Shown: positions 16,998 to 26,691, numbered from the stretch's first letter. The stretch: 64,000 nt of DNA from an uncultured Lachnospiraceae bacterium (GCA_934351255.1 CAKRJH010000014.1:5060-69059); one strand, 5' to 3'. Notes: generated by a model not told the origin, from the letters alone. A program made the numbers and translations.

Positions 16998-17508
16998 AAC
17001 CTCGTCCCTCCAAATATGATCTGATATTTTGTCTTGCTTTGGCCAGGCGGCTTAGCACGGTTCCTCTGGGTATATGTAATATCCTGGCAATCTCTCCGGT
17101 AGGATAATCCTGCGTATAGTGAAGGAGCACTACCACTCTCTGTTTATCGGGCAGACCTGCAACGGCGGCCATCACGTCCTGTCCGGCCTCCTGATCCACG
17201 ACATCTCTCAGGGGATCCGACTGTACGCCGGCCTGCCACTGCGCATCTTCATAACTGATCTCTGGTATTAACTCTCTTCTGCGCGTTTCCTTTTTGACCC
17301 GGTTTTTCCATAGATTGACGGAAATACCCATCAGGTAGCTTTTGATATTGCCACCGCGGTCCAGTTTGTGGCGAAGCTGGATCGCTTTCACAAAAGTATC
17401 CTGATAAAGATCATCCGCCTCATCACGACTTCCCGTCAGATGAAAGCAGAAGCGGTAAATGTCATCTCCGTATTCGTGTATGATCTGTTCCATATCCTGC
17501 GGCGACAC
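16987..17508 (-). CDS. ECF-type RNA polymerase sigma factor, 173 aa
   Basis: Sigma-70 region 2 (YGDDIYRFCFHLTGSRDEADDLYQ then DTFVKAIQ, split here for length) and region 4 (LPDKQRVVVLLHYTQDY ... GTVLSRLAKARQNIR) without region 3 define the ECF class. A longer frame reaches 17640, but its first codons lie in a 44-bp tandem repeat and lack a ribosome site. The GTG at 17508 has AGGAGG 8 nt upstream and gives the normal ECF length, so it is preferred. The anti-sigma gene follows with an 11-nt overlap. Target genes unknown. Confidence 0.85.
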   Translation of the reverse strand: MSPQDMEQIIHEYGDDIYRFCFHLTGSRDEADDLYQDTFVKAIQLRHKLDRGGNIKSYLMGISVNLWKNRVKKETRRRELIPEISYEDAQWQAGVQSDPLRDVVDQEAGQDVMAAVAGLPDKQRVVVLLHYTQDYPTGEIARILHIPRGTVLSRLAKARQNIRSYLEGRGYEI

Positions 17509-17620
17509 GTGTTCCACCTCCTGTATCCTCTCATCGTACGTTCTCTCGTGTTCCTGATCTTCACTTATATATTGTCGCAGGATTCTATCTGATTCATTTA
17601 ATTTTACATTCATTTCAAAA

Positions 17621-17708
17621 GTTGATCGCAAAGCTGGCATTTTCTGTCACCGCCCCTCTTTGCAGTTGATCGCAAAGCTGGCGTTTTCTATCACAGCTTC
17701 TCTTTGCA
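17621..17708. repeat. 44-bp tandem repeat, two full copies plus a partial third
   Basis: Units 17621-17664 and 17665-17708 both begin GTTGATCGCAAAGCTGGC and end CTCTTTGCA. A diverged third begins at 17709 (GTCGATTGCAG). They sit directly upstream of the sigma-factor gene. Within each unit CTTTGCGATCAACTGCAAAG on the minus strand can fold on itself. Confidence 0.85.
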
Positions 17709-17737
17709 GTCGATTGCAGCGTCGACATTTTGTGCCA

Positions 17738-18148
17738 TTACTCTGCCTTGCGCGTCATCGCGGCAAATGCCAGCGTCAGAACGGCCACGCCCAGAAACAC
17801 CACGATCTCTGTCGTCATCGGTTTGCGGTTTCTCTCCGGCGCAGCCGGATCATAATGCACAGTGATCTTCTTGCCGGCTTTGGCGCCCCAGCGTGTCAGA
17901 TCCTCATAGAAATCGCTGTACTCAGACTCTCCTACCCGATAGGAAAAGTAGATCTTGTGAACCACCGTGGAATCCCCGGAGTCGCGCCGGATGTAGGAAT
18001 CATCTACCCCGAGGATCTGACCCTGCACCCGCTCATAGCCTCTGGTCTTCCACAATGTCGTTCCCATATGGACGAGTACGACAAATGCCATGGCGGCAGC
18101 CAGTATCGTGAATGCCAGCATGGTCTTCTTTGAAGCCTTTACCTGCAT
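17738..18148 (-). CDS. DUF3592-type membrane protein, 136 aa
   Basis: A membrane helix at about 9-30 and another at about 110-130 flank an extracytoplasmic domain (VQGQILGVDDSYIRR ... YFSYRVGESEYSD ... KKITVHYDPAAPERN). VHYDPxxPxR followed by a C-terminal helix is the mark of DUF3592. Function unknown. It lies between the sigma gene and the large secreted protein on the same strand, with 23 bp to the latter. Confidence 0.75.
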   Translation of the reverse strand: MQVKASKKTMLAFTILAAAMAFVVLVHMGTTLWKTRGYERVQGQILGVDDSYIRRDSGDSTVVHKIYFSYRVGESEYSDFYEDLTRWGAKAGKKITVHYDPAAPERNRKPMTTEIVVFLGVAVLTLAFAAMTRKAE

Positions 18149-18171
18149 AAATGCGCCCTCCTTTTCCGGTC

Positions 18172-21100
18172 TTAATCATCATTCGAAGAATCCCAGTCAA
18201 CGCTGTCTCCAAATTCCAGGCTGGACGTCGACCATCCCATCTGGTTGTAGATCGTCAGTCCGCCGTTGGACGGTGTATAGTCAAACAGTTTCCAGGCGGT
18301 TCCGCTGCGGCTGTATGGCACATGGAAGCTGTAGAGCAGTTTCGATCCCGCATAGACAGAACCTTTGGCGGAAGACAGGGACAGCAGGTCGCTGGCAGAA
18401 CTGTCTTCATTGGTAAAATCATAGACGTAATAGCTGTAGGTATAGTCATCGCTGGTCTTTTCCAGAGTGATCGTCTCCGGTCCGTAGCTCTCACGGTCGT
18501 CCACATCCAGGTTGACGCTGGTGTTGTCATCCTCGTATTCCTTATTGGAATAGTAGACATGTCCCACAACTCCGCCCGCTGCATTTTTGACAAATACGTG
18601 GGAGTCCAGATCGGCCGGTTCCTCGCCCCAGGTCAGGACAAACCTGATCGCATCGTCATCGCCGATCGTCGTGAATTTTGGCGAGAGTGCGATGGTCACC
18701 GTGCGGTTAGCCCCCTTGAGCACATTGATATTCTGTGTCGTCGAAATGTAATCTTCCTTGGAGATCTTCACCACGTAGTTTCCGCACTCCACGTTCTGAA
18801 GGTACTGTGCGTCCGTGGAAGTTCCCTTGATATCTGCCATATTGCTGTAGGTATTGGTCGTAGAGATCTCATAATCCCAGCCGGTCAGATCCTCGCCTGT
18901 CACGGCAGATACGACCTTGAATTTCAACTGTCCCTGGCCATTGTCACGACGGATCATGCGCGCCGTGTCTGCGGTGTTGACCGAATTCTTGACCACGGCC
19001 ACATCGTCGATCCGGCATTCCTTGTAGCCTGTGGCTGTCACGACGATCGTGTAGGTTCCGTCGGTGAGATTGTCAAAACGGTAGCTTCCGGTCTTATCGG
19101 TAAATTTCTTGCGGATCTGCAGGTCGGATCCGTCCTTGTCTCTCAGATATACGCGGACCATCGCATTGGCGATCGGTCTGCCATTGTCAAAATCCACCAC
19201 ATTTCCGGTGATCGTGCCCGCTCCGAACGTACACTTGCTGACCTTCTTGAGATTTTCCATGTGGAAATTCAGACGCAGAGGATTGTTTTCATTGTCCTTG
19301 AGCAGTTCATGTTCCACGGTGACATGAAGCACTGTCTTCAGGAATTCTCCCACAATGGTCTCCTGATCCAGTGTGATCTTCGCGGCCAGATACAGCGAGG
19401 CATTGGCACAGACCAGTGCATCGGTGGCAAAGACGTGAGGGGTCAGCTTCACATTGAATGCCGGGCCCGCCTGGAATGTCACACCGACCACGTCAAATAC
19501 TTCCATAAATGCGAGATCCACGGCCAGACCGATCTGCAGTGATCCGGTTCCCGCCACCTCAAACAGGGACAGCGTGTCCGCAAAGTTGAAGATCGTCCGG
19601 AACATATTGTCCTTGTACTGGATACCCTCGGTTCCATTGATGCTGTAGGTGATGGACACCTCTCCCTTCAGAGAGATCTCGGCAAAGAAGTGGATGTTGA
19701 TGCCCAGCCCGTAGGCCACATGGATCGGCACGATTCCCAGATCGAGACGGCCGGCCTCAAAATTGGAGCCCTGGGCTTTGTGCAGGATCCCCTGGATATC
19801 ATTTTCGTAATTTCCGTCCTGCAGGGACTGTCCACTGTCCGCCACAGCCCAGTACAGACCTCCGGCAATGTCGATCTGGTGAGTCATGGACAGGGTCAGT
19901 TCCTTGACCGACAGTCCCTTGGACAGACTCACATTGGCATCCAGCAATGCGGTGATCTCCGGGATCGTGACGGTCACTTTTCCCTTGAGTTTCAGATTGT
20001 CTGTGATCGTTTTTCCCTCGCCCAGATCGAAGGTGAACTTGACGTCCTCCGGCTTGAAGGTTCCACCGATCGCCTTGAGATTCTTTCCCTTCAATGACTG
20101 TGTGGACGTGGCCGGTTCCTCCGTCTGTTCCGGTGCATCGTAGCTTACGGTAATGTCATCGTCGGCCGGCTTGACATTGCGGTAGTCCACCTCGCCCTGT
20201 CCGAGCAGGTCAATGTTGGTGTAGACTTCCTCTACATCCGGTGCCACGCAGGTGTAGGTGGCATCTCCCGTCACCTCTGTCACCTTCAACGCAATGCCCT
20301 CCGGATACTCCTCATTGGCTCCCAGGATCGTGATATCGCCCTGTGCCAGAGCAGGGGCATTGTCCTCCTCAAACTGCAGGGTATAGCCGTCTGCGTCCTG
20401 CTCTACCGTGTATCCGCTGCAATCAGAATTGTCCTTTACACCCGCCGCGTAGGTGGACTTGTCGTACTCGGCTTTGCCGCTCAGATCGGCGGAAGCGTTC
20501 CACTCGCGGATCTTCTTTTTGACCTGTTCCACCTCTTCCTTTGTGACGTACGCATTCGGGGAGAATGTATTCCCGGACAATGTCATGATGCCGGCCTTGA
20601 CTACATTGGAAACTTCCTGCTGATAGCGGGCGTTCCCAATGTCCGTGCAGGAGATCAGTTCTCCGTCGAACTTGAAGCCCAGCGCTCTGGACAGCGTGTA
20701 CGCCATATAGTCACGGGTAAGCATGTTCACCGGATAAAAATACGGAACGTCCTGCACATCATTCTCCACCGGAAGCAGACCATAGCGGTAGGCCGCCTCG
20801 ATCTGCAGGGCACCGGAATAGTTCTCAATGTCCGCAAAATCATAATCCACGGCATCGGCCTGGATCCCGGACACGTCGATGGACATCTCCTCACACAATG
20901 TCTTGATCCAGCTTCCTCGGGTGACCCGGTTGTCCGGTGTCGAGGTCGGCCCCGGTGTGGCCGATGGCTTTGTACTCTTTACCGGCTTCGGCGTGATACG
21001 GACTGCTGCTGCGTTCTTTACCTTGACGGTCAGACGCAGCTTCTTCGTCTGAACTTTTGCCCCCTTGCGGTAGCTGACAGCCACCGTCACCTTGGCAGTA

Positions 21101-21375
21101 CCTTTTTTCTTCGCGGTGACACGGAGCTTGTTCTTGCGCACCTTCACCGAAGCGACTTTTTTCTTACTGTTCTTCGTGATGCGGATCTTCCGGATCTCGC
21201 AGTCTTTGGCTGCCCTCACAGCAACATTGGTTTTCTTTCCCTTCTTCAGGGTGACGCTTTTCTTGCTGAGCTTCACATCCGCTCTGGCTGCTGCGGCCGC
21301 ACCGGCCGGATCCAGAGACAGGATCATGGCAAATACCAGCAGATACGCCATCATTCTTTTCATTGTCTTTATCAT
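18172..21375 (-). CDS. Large secreted modular surface protein, 1067 aa
   Basis: Signal peptide (residues about 5-30, ending AAAAARA). A Lys-rich Ig-like domain follows (about 32-128), then a Pro/Thr/Ser linker (about 133-160). An SLH-like region at about 160-300 (MLTRDYMAYTLSRALG, AGIMTLSGNTFSPNAYVTKEE) comes next. After a long beta-rich middle there is a carboxypeptidase-regulatory-like fold at about 720-800 (GNVVDFDNGRPIANAMVRVY, GSYRFDNLTDGTYTIVV). The C-terminus resembles the YfaP type (VLTWGEEPADLDSHVFV). Probably a wall-associated adhesin or scaffold. No catalytic motif was seen. It shares its N-terminal architecture with the GH5 and LRR proteins of this window. Confidence 0.7.
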   Translation of the reverse strand: MIKTMKRMMAYLLVFAMILSLDPAGAAAAARADVKLSKKSVTLKKGKKTNVAVRAAKDCEIRKIRITKNSKKKVASVKVRKNKLRVTAKKKGTAKVTVAVSYRKGAKVQTKKLRLTVKVKNAAAVRITPKPVKSTKPSATPGPTSTPDNRVTRGSWIKTLCEEMSIDVSGIQADAVDYDFADIENYSGALQIEAAYRYGLLPVENDVQDVPYFYPVNMLTRDYMAYTLSRALGFKFDGELISCTDIGNARYQQEVSNVVKAGIMTLSGNTFSPNAYVTKEEVEQVKKKIREWNASADLSGKAEYDKSTYAAGVKDNSDCSGYTVEQDADGYTLQFEEDNAPALAQGDITILGANEEYPEGIALKVTEVTGDATYTCVAPDVEEVYTNIDLLGQGEVDYRNVKPADDDITVSYDAPEQTEEPATSTQSLKGKNLKAIGGTFKPEDVKFTFDLGEGKTITDNLKLKGKVTVTIPEITALLDANVSLSKGLSVKELTLSMTHQIDIAGGLYWAVADSGQSLQDGNYENDIQGILHKAQGSNFEAGRLDLGIVPIHVAYGLGINIHFFAEISLKGEVSITYSINGTEGIQYKDNMFRTIFNFADTLSLFEVAGTGSLQIGLAVDLAFMEVFDVVGVTFQAGPAFNVKLTPHVFATDALVCANASLYLAAKITLDQETIVGEFLKTVLHVTVEHELLKDNENNPLRLNFHMENLKKVSKCTFGAGTITGNVVDFDNGRPIANAMVRVYLRDKDGSDLQIRKKFTDKTGSYRFDNLTDGTYTIVVTATGYKECRIDDVAVVKNSVNTADTARMIRRDNGQGQLKFKVVSAVTGEDLTGWDYEISTTNTYSNMADIKGTSTDAQYLQNVECGNYVVKISKEDYISTTQNINVLKGANRTVTIALSPKFTTIGDDDAIRFVLTWGEEPADLDSHVFVKNAAGGVVGHVYYSNKEYEDDNTSVNLDVDDRESYGPETITLEKTSDDYTYSYYVYDFTNEDSSASDLLSLSSAKGSVYAGSKLLYSFHVPYSRSGTAWKLFDYTPSNGGLTIYNQMGWSTSSLEFGDSVDWDSSNDD

Positions 21376-21429
21376 AAGGCTTCCTTTCTTTTATTCCCTG
21401 TGTTCCTTTCAGGTTCTCTCCTGTTTCTT

Positions 21430-22152
21430 TCAGCAGTTCCGGGAACTCTCCCCGTTCTTTATCTGTTTGTGTTCCTGCTCCAGTTTATCCTCTTCCTCCT
21501 GGATCAGCATAACGCACAGGCTGACCAGCAGGAGCAGGCTGGATACCCAGATCGTGTGCATCCCCAGTTTACGGATCAGCACACTTCCCACGCCGGCACC
21601 CACACCGAACAGCAGGATGATCGCAAAATAGTGAAGGGATTTGAACAGGGTCTCCCGGTTATGATCCTCCCGGTAACTGCAAAGTGCCTCCATGCCGCTG
21701 CGGATATTGCCGATACACATGGTGCTGGCAAACGCATAACTATGTACCTTGCGGAAGGACTGCACCTGCATCGCACAGGAGAAGGATACCAGCGCATTGG
21801 CCAGAAGATTCAGCCTGGTCGGCATAAACCCCACGGCGAACAACAGCACGATCTCCACCAGCACCACCAGCTGCCGCCAGTGAAACCTCGGCCGGTTCTG
21901 GAACGAACGCCGTACCTCGGTCGCGGCCGCCACACCCAGTGCAAAGAACAGAAGCGGCACCAGATAATGCAGTGCGCGCCTCAGATTGCCGGCAAACAGG
22001 TTCTGGCTGAGCAGGACGATATTGCCGGTCTGCGCATTGGCAAAGACCTCTCCCCTGGAAATATAGGTGTAGACATCCTGAAGACCGCCGGACACTGACA
22101 ACAGCGCGGCGATCCGGAACGACTCCGACATCTGCTTACTCTTTCTCATCAT
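21430..22152 (-). CDS. DUF1275 (YoaK-type) membrane protein, 240 aa
   Basis: Six or so hydrophobic segments with the family signature SGGLQDVYTYISRGEVFANAQTGN near the N-terminus and MCIGNIRSG in the middle. The physiological role of YoaK/DUF1275 proteins is not known. The longest frame begins at 22263 inside the upstream gene. The ATG pair at 22152 (MMRKSKQMSE) with AAGGTGAGA just before it gives the normal family length. It starts 3 nt after the isomerase stop, so the two are probably co-transcribed. Confidence 0.8.
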   Translation of the reverse strand: MMRKSKQMSESFRIAALLSVSGGLQDVYTYISRGEVFANAQTGNIVLLSQNLFAGNLRRALHYLVPLLFFALGVAAATEVRRSFQNRPRFHWRQLVVLVEIVLLFAVGFMPTRLNLLANALVSFSCAMQVQSFRKVHSYAFASTMCIGNIRSGMEALCSYREDHNRETLFKSLHYFAIILLFGVGAGVGSVLIRKLGMHTIWVSSLLLLVSLCVMLIQEEEDKLEQEHKQIKNGESSRNC

Positions 22153-22154
22153 TC

Positions 22155-23399
22155 TCACCTTACCTCTCTGTCCGTTCCGTACACGCCGACCGACAGATCG
22201 ACCGGCCGGTACGGGATCAGCATGGCCTGCAATGCATGGTAAATGTCGGACTTGCCCGGCCACACCGTCGTCATCAACTGATTATGTTCATCGAGCTGGT
22301 GATACCAGGAGCCACAGTTGTGATCCAGCACCACCTCATCGAGATATTCCATGAATTCACTGTAATCATCGGCATATCCGGCATCCCCGGTCACGCGGTA
22401 GAGCACCGCAGAGGTATTGATGGCTTCGGCCAGTGTCCAGTGCATGCGGTCGTGCACCACCGGACGGCCCTGCCAGTCCGTCGTATAGACAATGCCTCTG
22501 GCTCCATCCACATTCCAGGCATCGGCCACCGCACGCCGGTACAGTTTCCCGGCCGTCTCCAGATACGGAACCGCCTCCGCGCTGTCCACACCGTAGGTCG
22601 ATGACGCCCACTGCACGATCAGCCGTGCCCATTCGATCCCATGCCCCGGTGTCGCACCATATGGCTTGAACGGATCGTCCGGCTTGTCCCGGTTCTTCTC
22701 CAGATCCGGTGTCCAGTCCTCATGAAAATGCTCCGGGATCCGGTAGTCATTGTCACCGGCCCAGCCCACGACATGGTCTATGATACGTCCCGCGCGCACG
22801 CGGTATCTGTCCTCTCCGAGCGTATCTGCCGCCGCCAGAAACGCCTCCACCGTATGCATGTTGGCATTGATGCCGCGGTACGGATCCAGCTCGGTAAATT
22901 CCGTGTTCCAGGTGTCCACGGCCAGACCCTGTTCCTCGTCCCAAAACTTCTCATCATAGACTGCCAGTGCATCGTTTAGCAGTTCTTTCGCTCCGGCAGC
23001 CCCTGCCAGACTGGCGCTGCAGCCTGCCAGGATCACAAACGCATGGGCATAGCACTGTTTCGTCGGCAGGATCCCGCCATCCGCGGTACGCCCCGCATAC
23101 CAGCCGCCGTGTTCCCGGTCCTGCAGTTCCCCTCGCAGTCCCGCTACCGCGGCCTCTGCCAGTTCCCTGCTGCCCGGATGCCCAAGCACCGTCCCCAGGC
23201 TGTATACATGGGCCATGCGGCAGGTGATCCAGGTCTCTCTGGGACGATCCTTCCACGGCGTCCCATCGTCTCCGAGATAATAGGCTCCGCCCTGCGGCGA
23301 AGGAAACTGATGGCCAAACGCCAGCAATGCCTCTGCATTCTCCTGCAGAAATGTTTTATTCTCCTCGGTATCTATCTGGTATTTCCTGTCTTTTATCAT
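22155..23399 (-). CDS. AGE-family sugar isomerase/epimerase (YihS/mannose isomerase type), 414 aa
   Basis: An (alpha/alpha)6-barrel enzyme of the N-acylglucosamine 2-epimerase superfamily. Catalytic-site signatures are NANMHTVEAFLAA, PGHGIEWARL and, near the end, WPGKSDIYHALQA. The last fits aldose-ketose isomerases such as sulfoquinovose isomerase YihS or D-mannose isomerase better than the N-acyl epimerases. The substrate cannot be fixed from sequence. A GTG 10 codons upstream is also in frame, but the ATG at 23399, after an AAGGG stretch, fits better. No sulfoquinovose pathway genes are nearby. Confidence 0.8.
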   Translation of the reverse strand: MIKDRKYQIDTEENKTFLQENAEALLAFGHQFPSPQGGAYYLGDDGTPWKDRPRETWITCRMAHVYSLGTVLGHPGSRELAEAAVAGLRGELQDREHGGWYAGRTADGGILPTKQCYAHAFVILAGCSASLAGAAGAKELLNDALAVYDEKFWDEEQGLAVDTWNTEFTELDPYRGINANMHTVEAFLAAADTLGEDRYRVRAGRIIDHVVGWAGDNDYRIPEHFHEDWTPDLEKNRDKPDDPFKPYGATPGHGIEWARLIVQWASSTYGVDSAEAVPYLETAGKLYRRAVADAWNVDGARGIVYTTDWQGRPVVHDRMHWTLAEAINTSAVLYRVTGDAGYADDYSEFMEYLDEVVLDHNCGSWYHQLDEHNQLMTTVWPGKSDIYHALQAMLIPYRPVDLSVGVYGTDREVR

Positions 23400-23561
23400 C
23401 TTCTCACATCCCTTTCTCCGGCCGCTCACCGGATATCGTACACGCTGCGCAGGCGGATATCCTCAAGATTGCCGGACACCACGGTCACCCTGCGGCTGCC
23501 CGCAGACGACATGGCTGCGGCTACAGATTCCCTCGTTTTCCATGTCACATTTTATCACAAA

Positions 23562-23607
23562 AAAACCCGCATGACAGCAGGCATTTTCGCCTGAGCATAC
23601 GGGTTTT
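23562..23607 (-). terminator. Terminator of the trp operon
   Basis: Minus-strand stem AAAACCCGTATG / CATGCGGGTTTT with an inner CAGGC/GCCTG arm, ending in seven T, 50 nt after the trpA stop. Confidence 0.85.
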
Positions 23608-23656
23608 CCTTCGTTCCCGGAGACAGCCGTCTCCAGGCCTGTTATTATGCTGTCGA

Positions 23657-24424
23657 TCAGAGAGCCTCTTTCATGCTTCTGACATATTCTCCGACGTGTT
23701 TTGGAGCGTCCTTGCCATACTGCTCCATCAGACGCACGATCGCAGATCCCACGATGGCTCCGTCCGAAATCTGCGCCATCCGGTGCGCCTGCTCCGGATG
23801 GGAGATTCCAAATCCGATCGCGCATGGTGTCTTGGTATTCTGGCGGATCACATCTACGATCGATGCCAGATCGGTCTTGATCTCGCTTCTGGCTCCGGTC
23901 ACGCCCAGACTGGACACGACATAGATAAATCCTTTGGCCTCTGCCGCGATCATGGCAATGCGGTTCTCAGAGGTCGGTGCGATCATGGAGATCAGATCCA
24001 CGTCATACTTGTCACAATACTCCTGGAATTCGTCTTTCTCCTCATACGGAATATCCGGCAGGATCAGCCCATCGATGTCGATCTGCTGACAGGTGGAGAT
24101 AAACTCGTCTGCCCCATAGGAAAATACCACATTGGCGTAGGTCATAAATACCATCGGGATCGTGACATCCTCGCGCAGCTCCCCCACCATCTGAAAGACA
24201 TCATCGGTCGTGATGCCGCCCTGCAGCGCACGGATATTGGCTCCCTGGATCACCGGTCCCTCGGCCGTCGGATCCGAAAATGGGATCCCCAGCTCGATCA
24301 GATCTGCACCGGCTGCCACCATCTCATGAACGGCCGCCTTCGTGGTCTCCAGATCCGGATCTCCACAGGTGATAAATGGGATAAATGCCTTTTTATTCTG
24401 AAATGCTTCTGCTATCTTACTCAT
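23657..24424 (-). CDS. trpA: Tryptophan synthase alpha chain, 255 aa
   Basis: Cleaves indole-3-glycerol phosphate to indole, which is channelled to TrpB. TIM-barrel with E44 (LIELGIPFSDP), the general acid/base of E. coli E49. The place of E. coli D60 is Glu (TAEGP, E55), which I recall as common in Firmicutes TrpA. GITGAR-type phosphate loop: VTGARSEI. The longest frame reaches 24496 inside trpB. The ATG at 24424 with GGGAGG 6 nt upstream overlaps the trpB stop by 8 nt and gives the usual length. Last gene of trpD-trpB-trpA. Confidence 0.96.
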   Translation of the reverse strand: MSKIAEAFQNKKAFIPFITCGDPDLETTKAAVHEMVAAGADLIELGIPFSDPTAEGPVIQGANIRALQGGITTDDVFQMVGELREDVTIPMVFMTYANVVFSYGADEFISTCQQIDIDGLILPDIPYEEKDEFQEYCDKYDVDLISMIAPTSENRIAMIAAEAKGFIYVVSSLGVTGARSEIKTDLASIVDVIRQNTKTPCAIGFGISHPEQAHRMAQISDGAIVGSAIVRLMEQYGKDAPKHVGEYVRSMKEAL

Positions 24425-25607
24425 GGATATCCTCCCCTCTGTAACGTGCGATCGCGGCGCAGTCCTTGTCTCCGCGGCCGGATATCGTGATGACAATGAT
24501 CTTGTCCTTGTCCATCGTCGGTGCCAGCTTCATTGCATGGGCTACGGCGTGGGATGACTCGATCGCCGGAATGATTCCCTCTGTCCTGGACAGGTATTCA
24601 AACGCATTGACCGCCTCGTCATCGGTCACCGGAACATACTGTGCACGTCCGATGTCATGAAGATGGGCGTGCTCCGGTCCGACACCCGGATAATCCAGTC
24701 CGGCTGAAATGGAATATACCGGCGCGATCTGTCCGTACTTGTCCTGACAGAAGTAGGATTTCATGCCGTGGAAGATTCCCACCCTGCCGGTATTGACGGT
24801 TGCCGCGGTCTCGAAGGTATCAATGCCTCGTCCTGCCGCCTCGCAGCCGATCAGCTGCACACCCTCGTCCGGAATGAAATGATAGAAGGTTCCGATCGCA
24901 TTGGATCCGCCTCCGACACAGGCTAACACCGCATCCGGCAGACGTCCCTCCTTCTCCAGGATCTGCTCTTTAATCTCCTTGGAGATGACTGCCTGAAAAT
25001 CGCGCACGATCGTCGGGAACGGATGTGGTCCCATGACAGATCCCAGACAATAATGGGTATCATCGATACGGCTTGTCCACTCTCTCATCGCCTCAGATAC
25101 CGCATCCTTGAGAGTCGCTGTTCCGGAAGTAACCGGGATCACCTCTGCTCCCAGCAGTCTCATACGGTATACGTTGAGTGCCTGGCGCTTGGTGTCCTCC
25201 TCTCCCATGAAGACGACACACTCCATCCCCATCAACGCTGCCGCCGTTGCGGTGGCCACGCCGTGCTGTCCGGCACCGGTCTCCGCGATCAGACGGGTCT
25301 TTCCCATCTTCTTGGCCAGAAGCGCCTGTCCCAGTACATTATTGATCTTGTGGGCACCGGTGTGGTTCAGATCCTCTCTCTTCAGATAGATCTTTGCTCC
25401 TCCGAGATCCTTTGTCATCTTCTCCGCATAATACAGTCTGGATGGACGTCCTGCATAATCATTGAGCAGGTCTGTCAGCTCCTTGTTGAACTGCGGATCG
25501 TTCTTATAATATTCATATGCTTCCTCAAGCTCATTGACAGCGTTCATCAGCGTCTCCGGAATATACTGTCCTCCGTGGATTCCAAATCGTCCGTTCTGAT
25601 TTGTCAT
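24417..25607 (-). CDS. trpB: Tryptophan synthase beta chain, 396 aa
   Basis: PLP enzyme joining indole and serine to make tryptophan. The PLP lysine is K87 in LNHTGAHKINN, the same number as in E. coli. The phosphate-binding GGGSNAIG loop and HAHLHDIGR are present. This is the TrpB1 type. Start chosen at the ATG at 25607 (MTNQNGRFG). An upstream in-frame TTG lies on top of the AAAGG ribosome site. It follows trpD by 20 nt and overlaps trpA. Confidence 0.97.
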   Translation of the reverse strand: MTNQNGRFGIHGGQYIPETLMNAVNELEEAYEYYKNDPQFNKELTDLLNDYAGRPSRLYYAEKMTKDLGGAKIYLKREDLNHTGAHKINNVLGQALLAKKMGKTRLIAETGAGQHGVATATAAALMGMECVVFMGEEDTKRQALNVYRMRLLGAEVIPVTSGTATLKDAVSEAMREWTSRIDDTHYCLGSVMGPHPFPTIVRDFQAVISKEIKEQILEKEGRLPDAVLACVGGGSNAIGTFYHFIPDEGVQLIGCEAAGRGIDTFETAATVNTGRVGIFHGMKSYFCQDKYGQIAPVYSISAGLDYPGVGPEHAHLHDIGRAQYVPVTDDEAVNAFEYLSRTEGIIPAIESSHAVAHAMKLAPTMDKDKIIVITISGRGDKDCAAIARYRGEDIHE

Positions 25608-25627
25608 GTCGTTAACCAACCTTTCTT

Positions 25628-26644
25628 TTATCGATTGCTGACCTCGATCAGCTTTTCCAATGTCTCGTATGCCTTGCCGGAGTCAATGATCTGTCCGGCC
25701 AGTTCGATGCCCTCTTTCAGGCTCTCTGCCTTGCCTCCGATGTAGAGGGATGCACCTGCATTCATCAGCACGGCGTTTCTCTTTGGCCCCTTCTGTCCCT
25801 TCAGGATCCCGCGGGTGATCTCCGCATTCTCCTGTGGAGTGCCGCCACGCAGTTCCTCTTTCGTGCAACGCTCAAATCCGAAGTCCTCCGGCGCAATGGT
25901 GTAACTCTTGAACCATCCGTCCTTGAACTCACAGACCTTGGTCGGTGCGCTCATGGAGATCTCATCGAGTTTGTCCATGCCGTACACTACCATGCCACGC
26001 TCTACCCCGAGGCTGATCAGGACCTGTGCCAGCGGCTCTACCAGATACTCGTCATACACGCCCAGAAGCTGCATCTTTGGAGATCCCGGATTGGTCAGAG
26101 GTCCGAGGATGTTAAATACGGTTCTGAAGCCCAGCTCCTTGCGGATCGCTCCGACATACTTCATGGAACTGTGATATTTCTGTGCAAAGAAGAAGCACAT
26201 GCCGGCTTCTGCCAGGAGTTCCACGCATTTGTCCGGATCCTGCTCAATGTTTACTCCCAGGGCTTCCAGGCAGTCTGCCGTGCCGCACAGGGAAGATGCT
26301 GCACGATTTCCGTGCTTTGCCACTTTCATGCCGCCTGCGGCTGCGACCAGTGCCGATGTGGTCGAGATGTTAAAACTCTGTGCATTGTCTCCGCCGGTAC
26401 CGACGATCTCAAAGACATCCATGCCGGTATCTACCTTGGTAGCGCGGTCTCTCATGGCTGCGGCACAGCCTGCGATCTCCTCTGTGGTCTCTGCCTTGGC
26501 ACTCTTGGTAGACAGCGATGCCAGAAATGCTGCATTCTGTGTCGGGGAAGTCTCACCTCCCATGATCTCATTCATGACCTTGTAGGCCTCATCATATGTC
26601 AGATCCTCTTTGTTTACGATTTTTACGATTGCTTCTTTGATCAT
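25628..26644 (-). CDS. trpD: Anthranilate phosphoribosyltransferase, 338 aa
   Basis: Transfers phosphoribose from PRPP to anthranilate, the second step of tryptophan synthesis. Motifs: GTGGDNAQSFNIST (PRPP loop), KHGNRAASS, and FNILGPLTNPG. The ATG at 26644 (MIKEAIVK) follows an AAAGGA site. An upstream ATG overlaps that site. First gene of the operon behind the Trp T-box. trpE, trpG, trpC and trpF are not in this window, so the pathway is split or incomplete. Confidence 0.96.
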   Translation of the reverse strand: MIKEAIVKIVNKEDLTYDEAYKVMNEIMGGETSPTQNAAFLASLSTKSAKAETTEEIAGCAAAMRDRATKVDTGMDVFEIVGTGGDNAQSFNISTTSALVAAAGGMKVAKHGNRAASSLCGTADCLEALGVNIEQDPDKCVELLAEAGMCFFFAQKYHSSMKYVGAIRKELGFRTVFNILGPLTNPGSPKMQLLGVYDEYLVEPLAQVLISLGVERGMVVYGMDKLDEISMSAPTKVCEFKDGWFKSYTIAPEDFGFERCTKEELRGGTPQENAEITRGILKGQKGPKRNAVLMNAGASLYIGGKAESLKEGIELAGQIIDSGKAYETLEKLIEVSNR

Positions 26645-26691
26645 ACGATTCACCATTCCTTTCTATAAATGAATAATAAAAATAAACAAAC

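Noticed and set aside
18151..19542. 463-codon plus-strand frame
   Set aside because: It is antisense to the 1067-aa secreted protein, which has a signal peptide, recognised domains and a start. No ribosome site or motif supports the plus-strand frame.
22155..23399. Sulfoquinovose pathway
   Set aside because: The isomerase resembles YihS, but no sulfoquinovosidase, kinase, aldolase or transporter lies nearby, so no pathway is claimed.
23426..23551. Short minus-strand frame (about 28-41 codons) ending in a GTGA overlap with the isomerase region
   Set aside because: It has no ribosome site and no recognisable motif, and may just be leader sequence. It was not listed as a gene.
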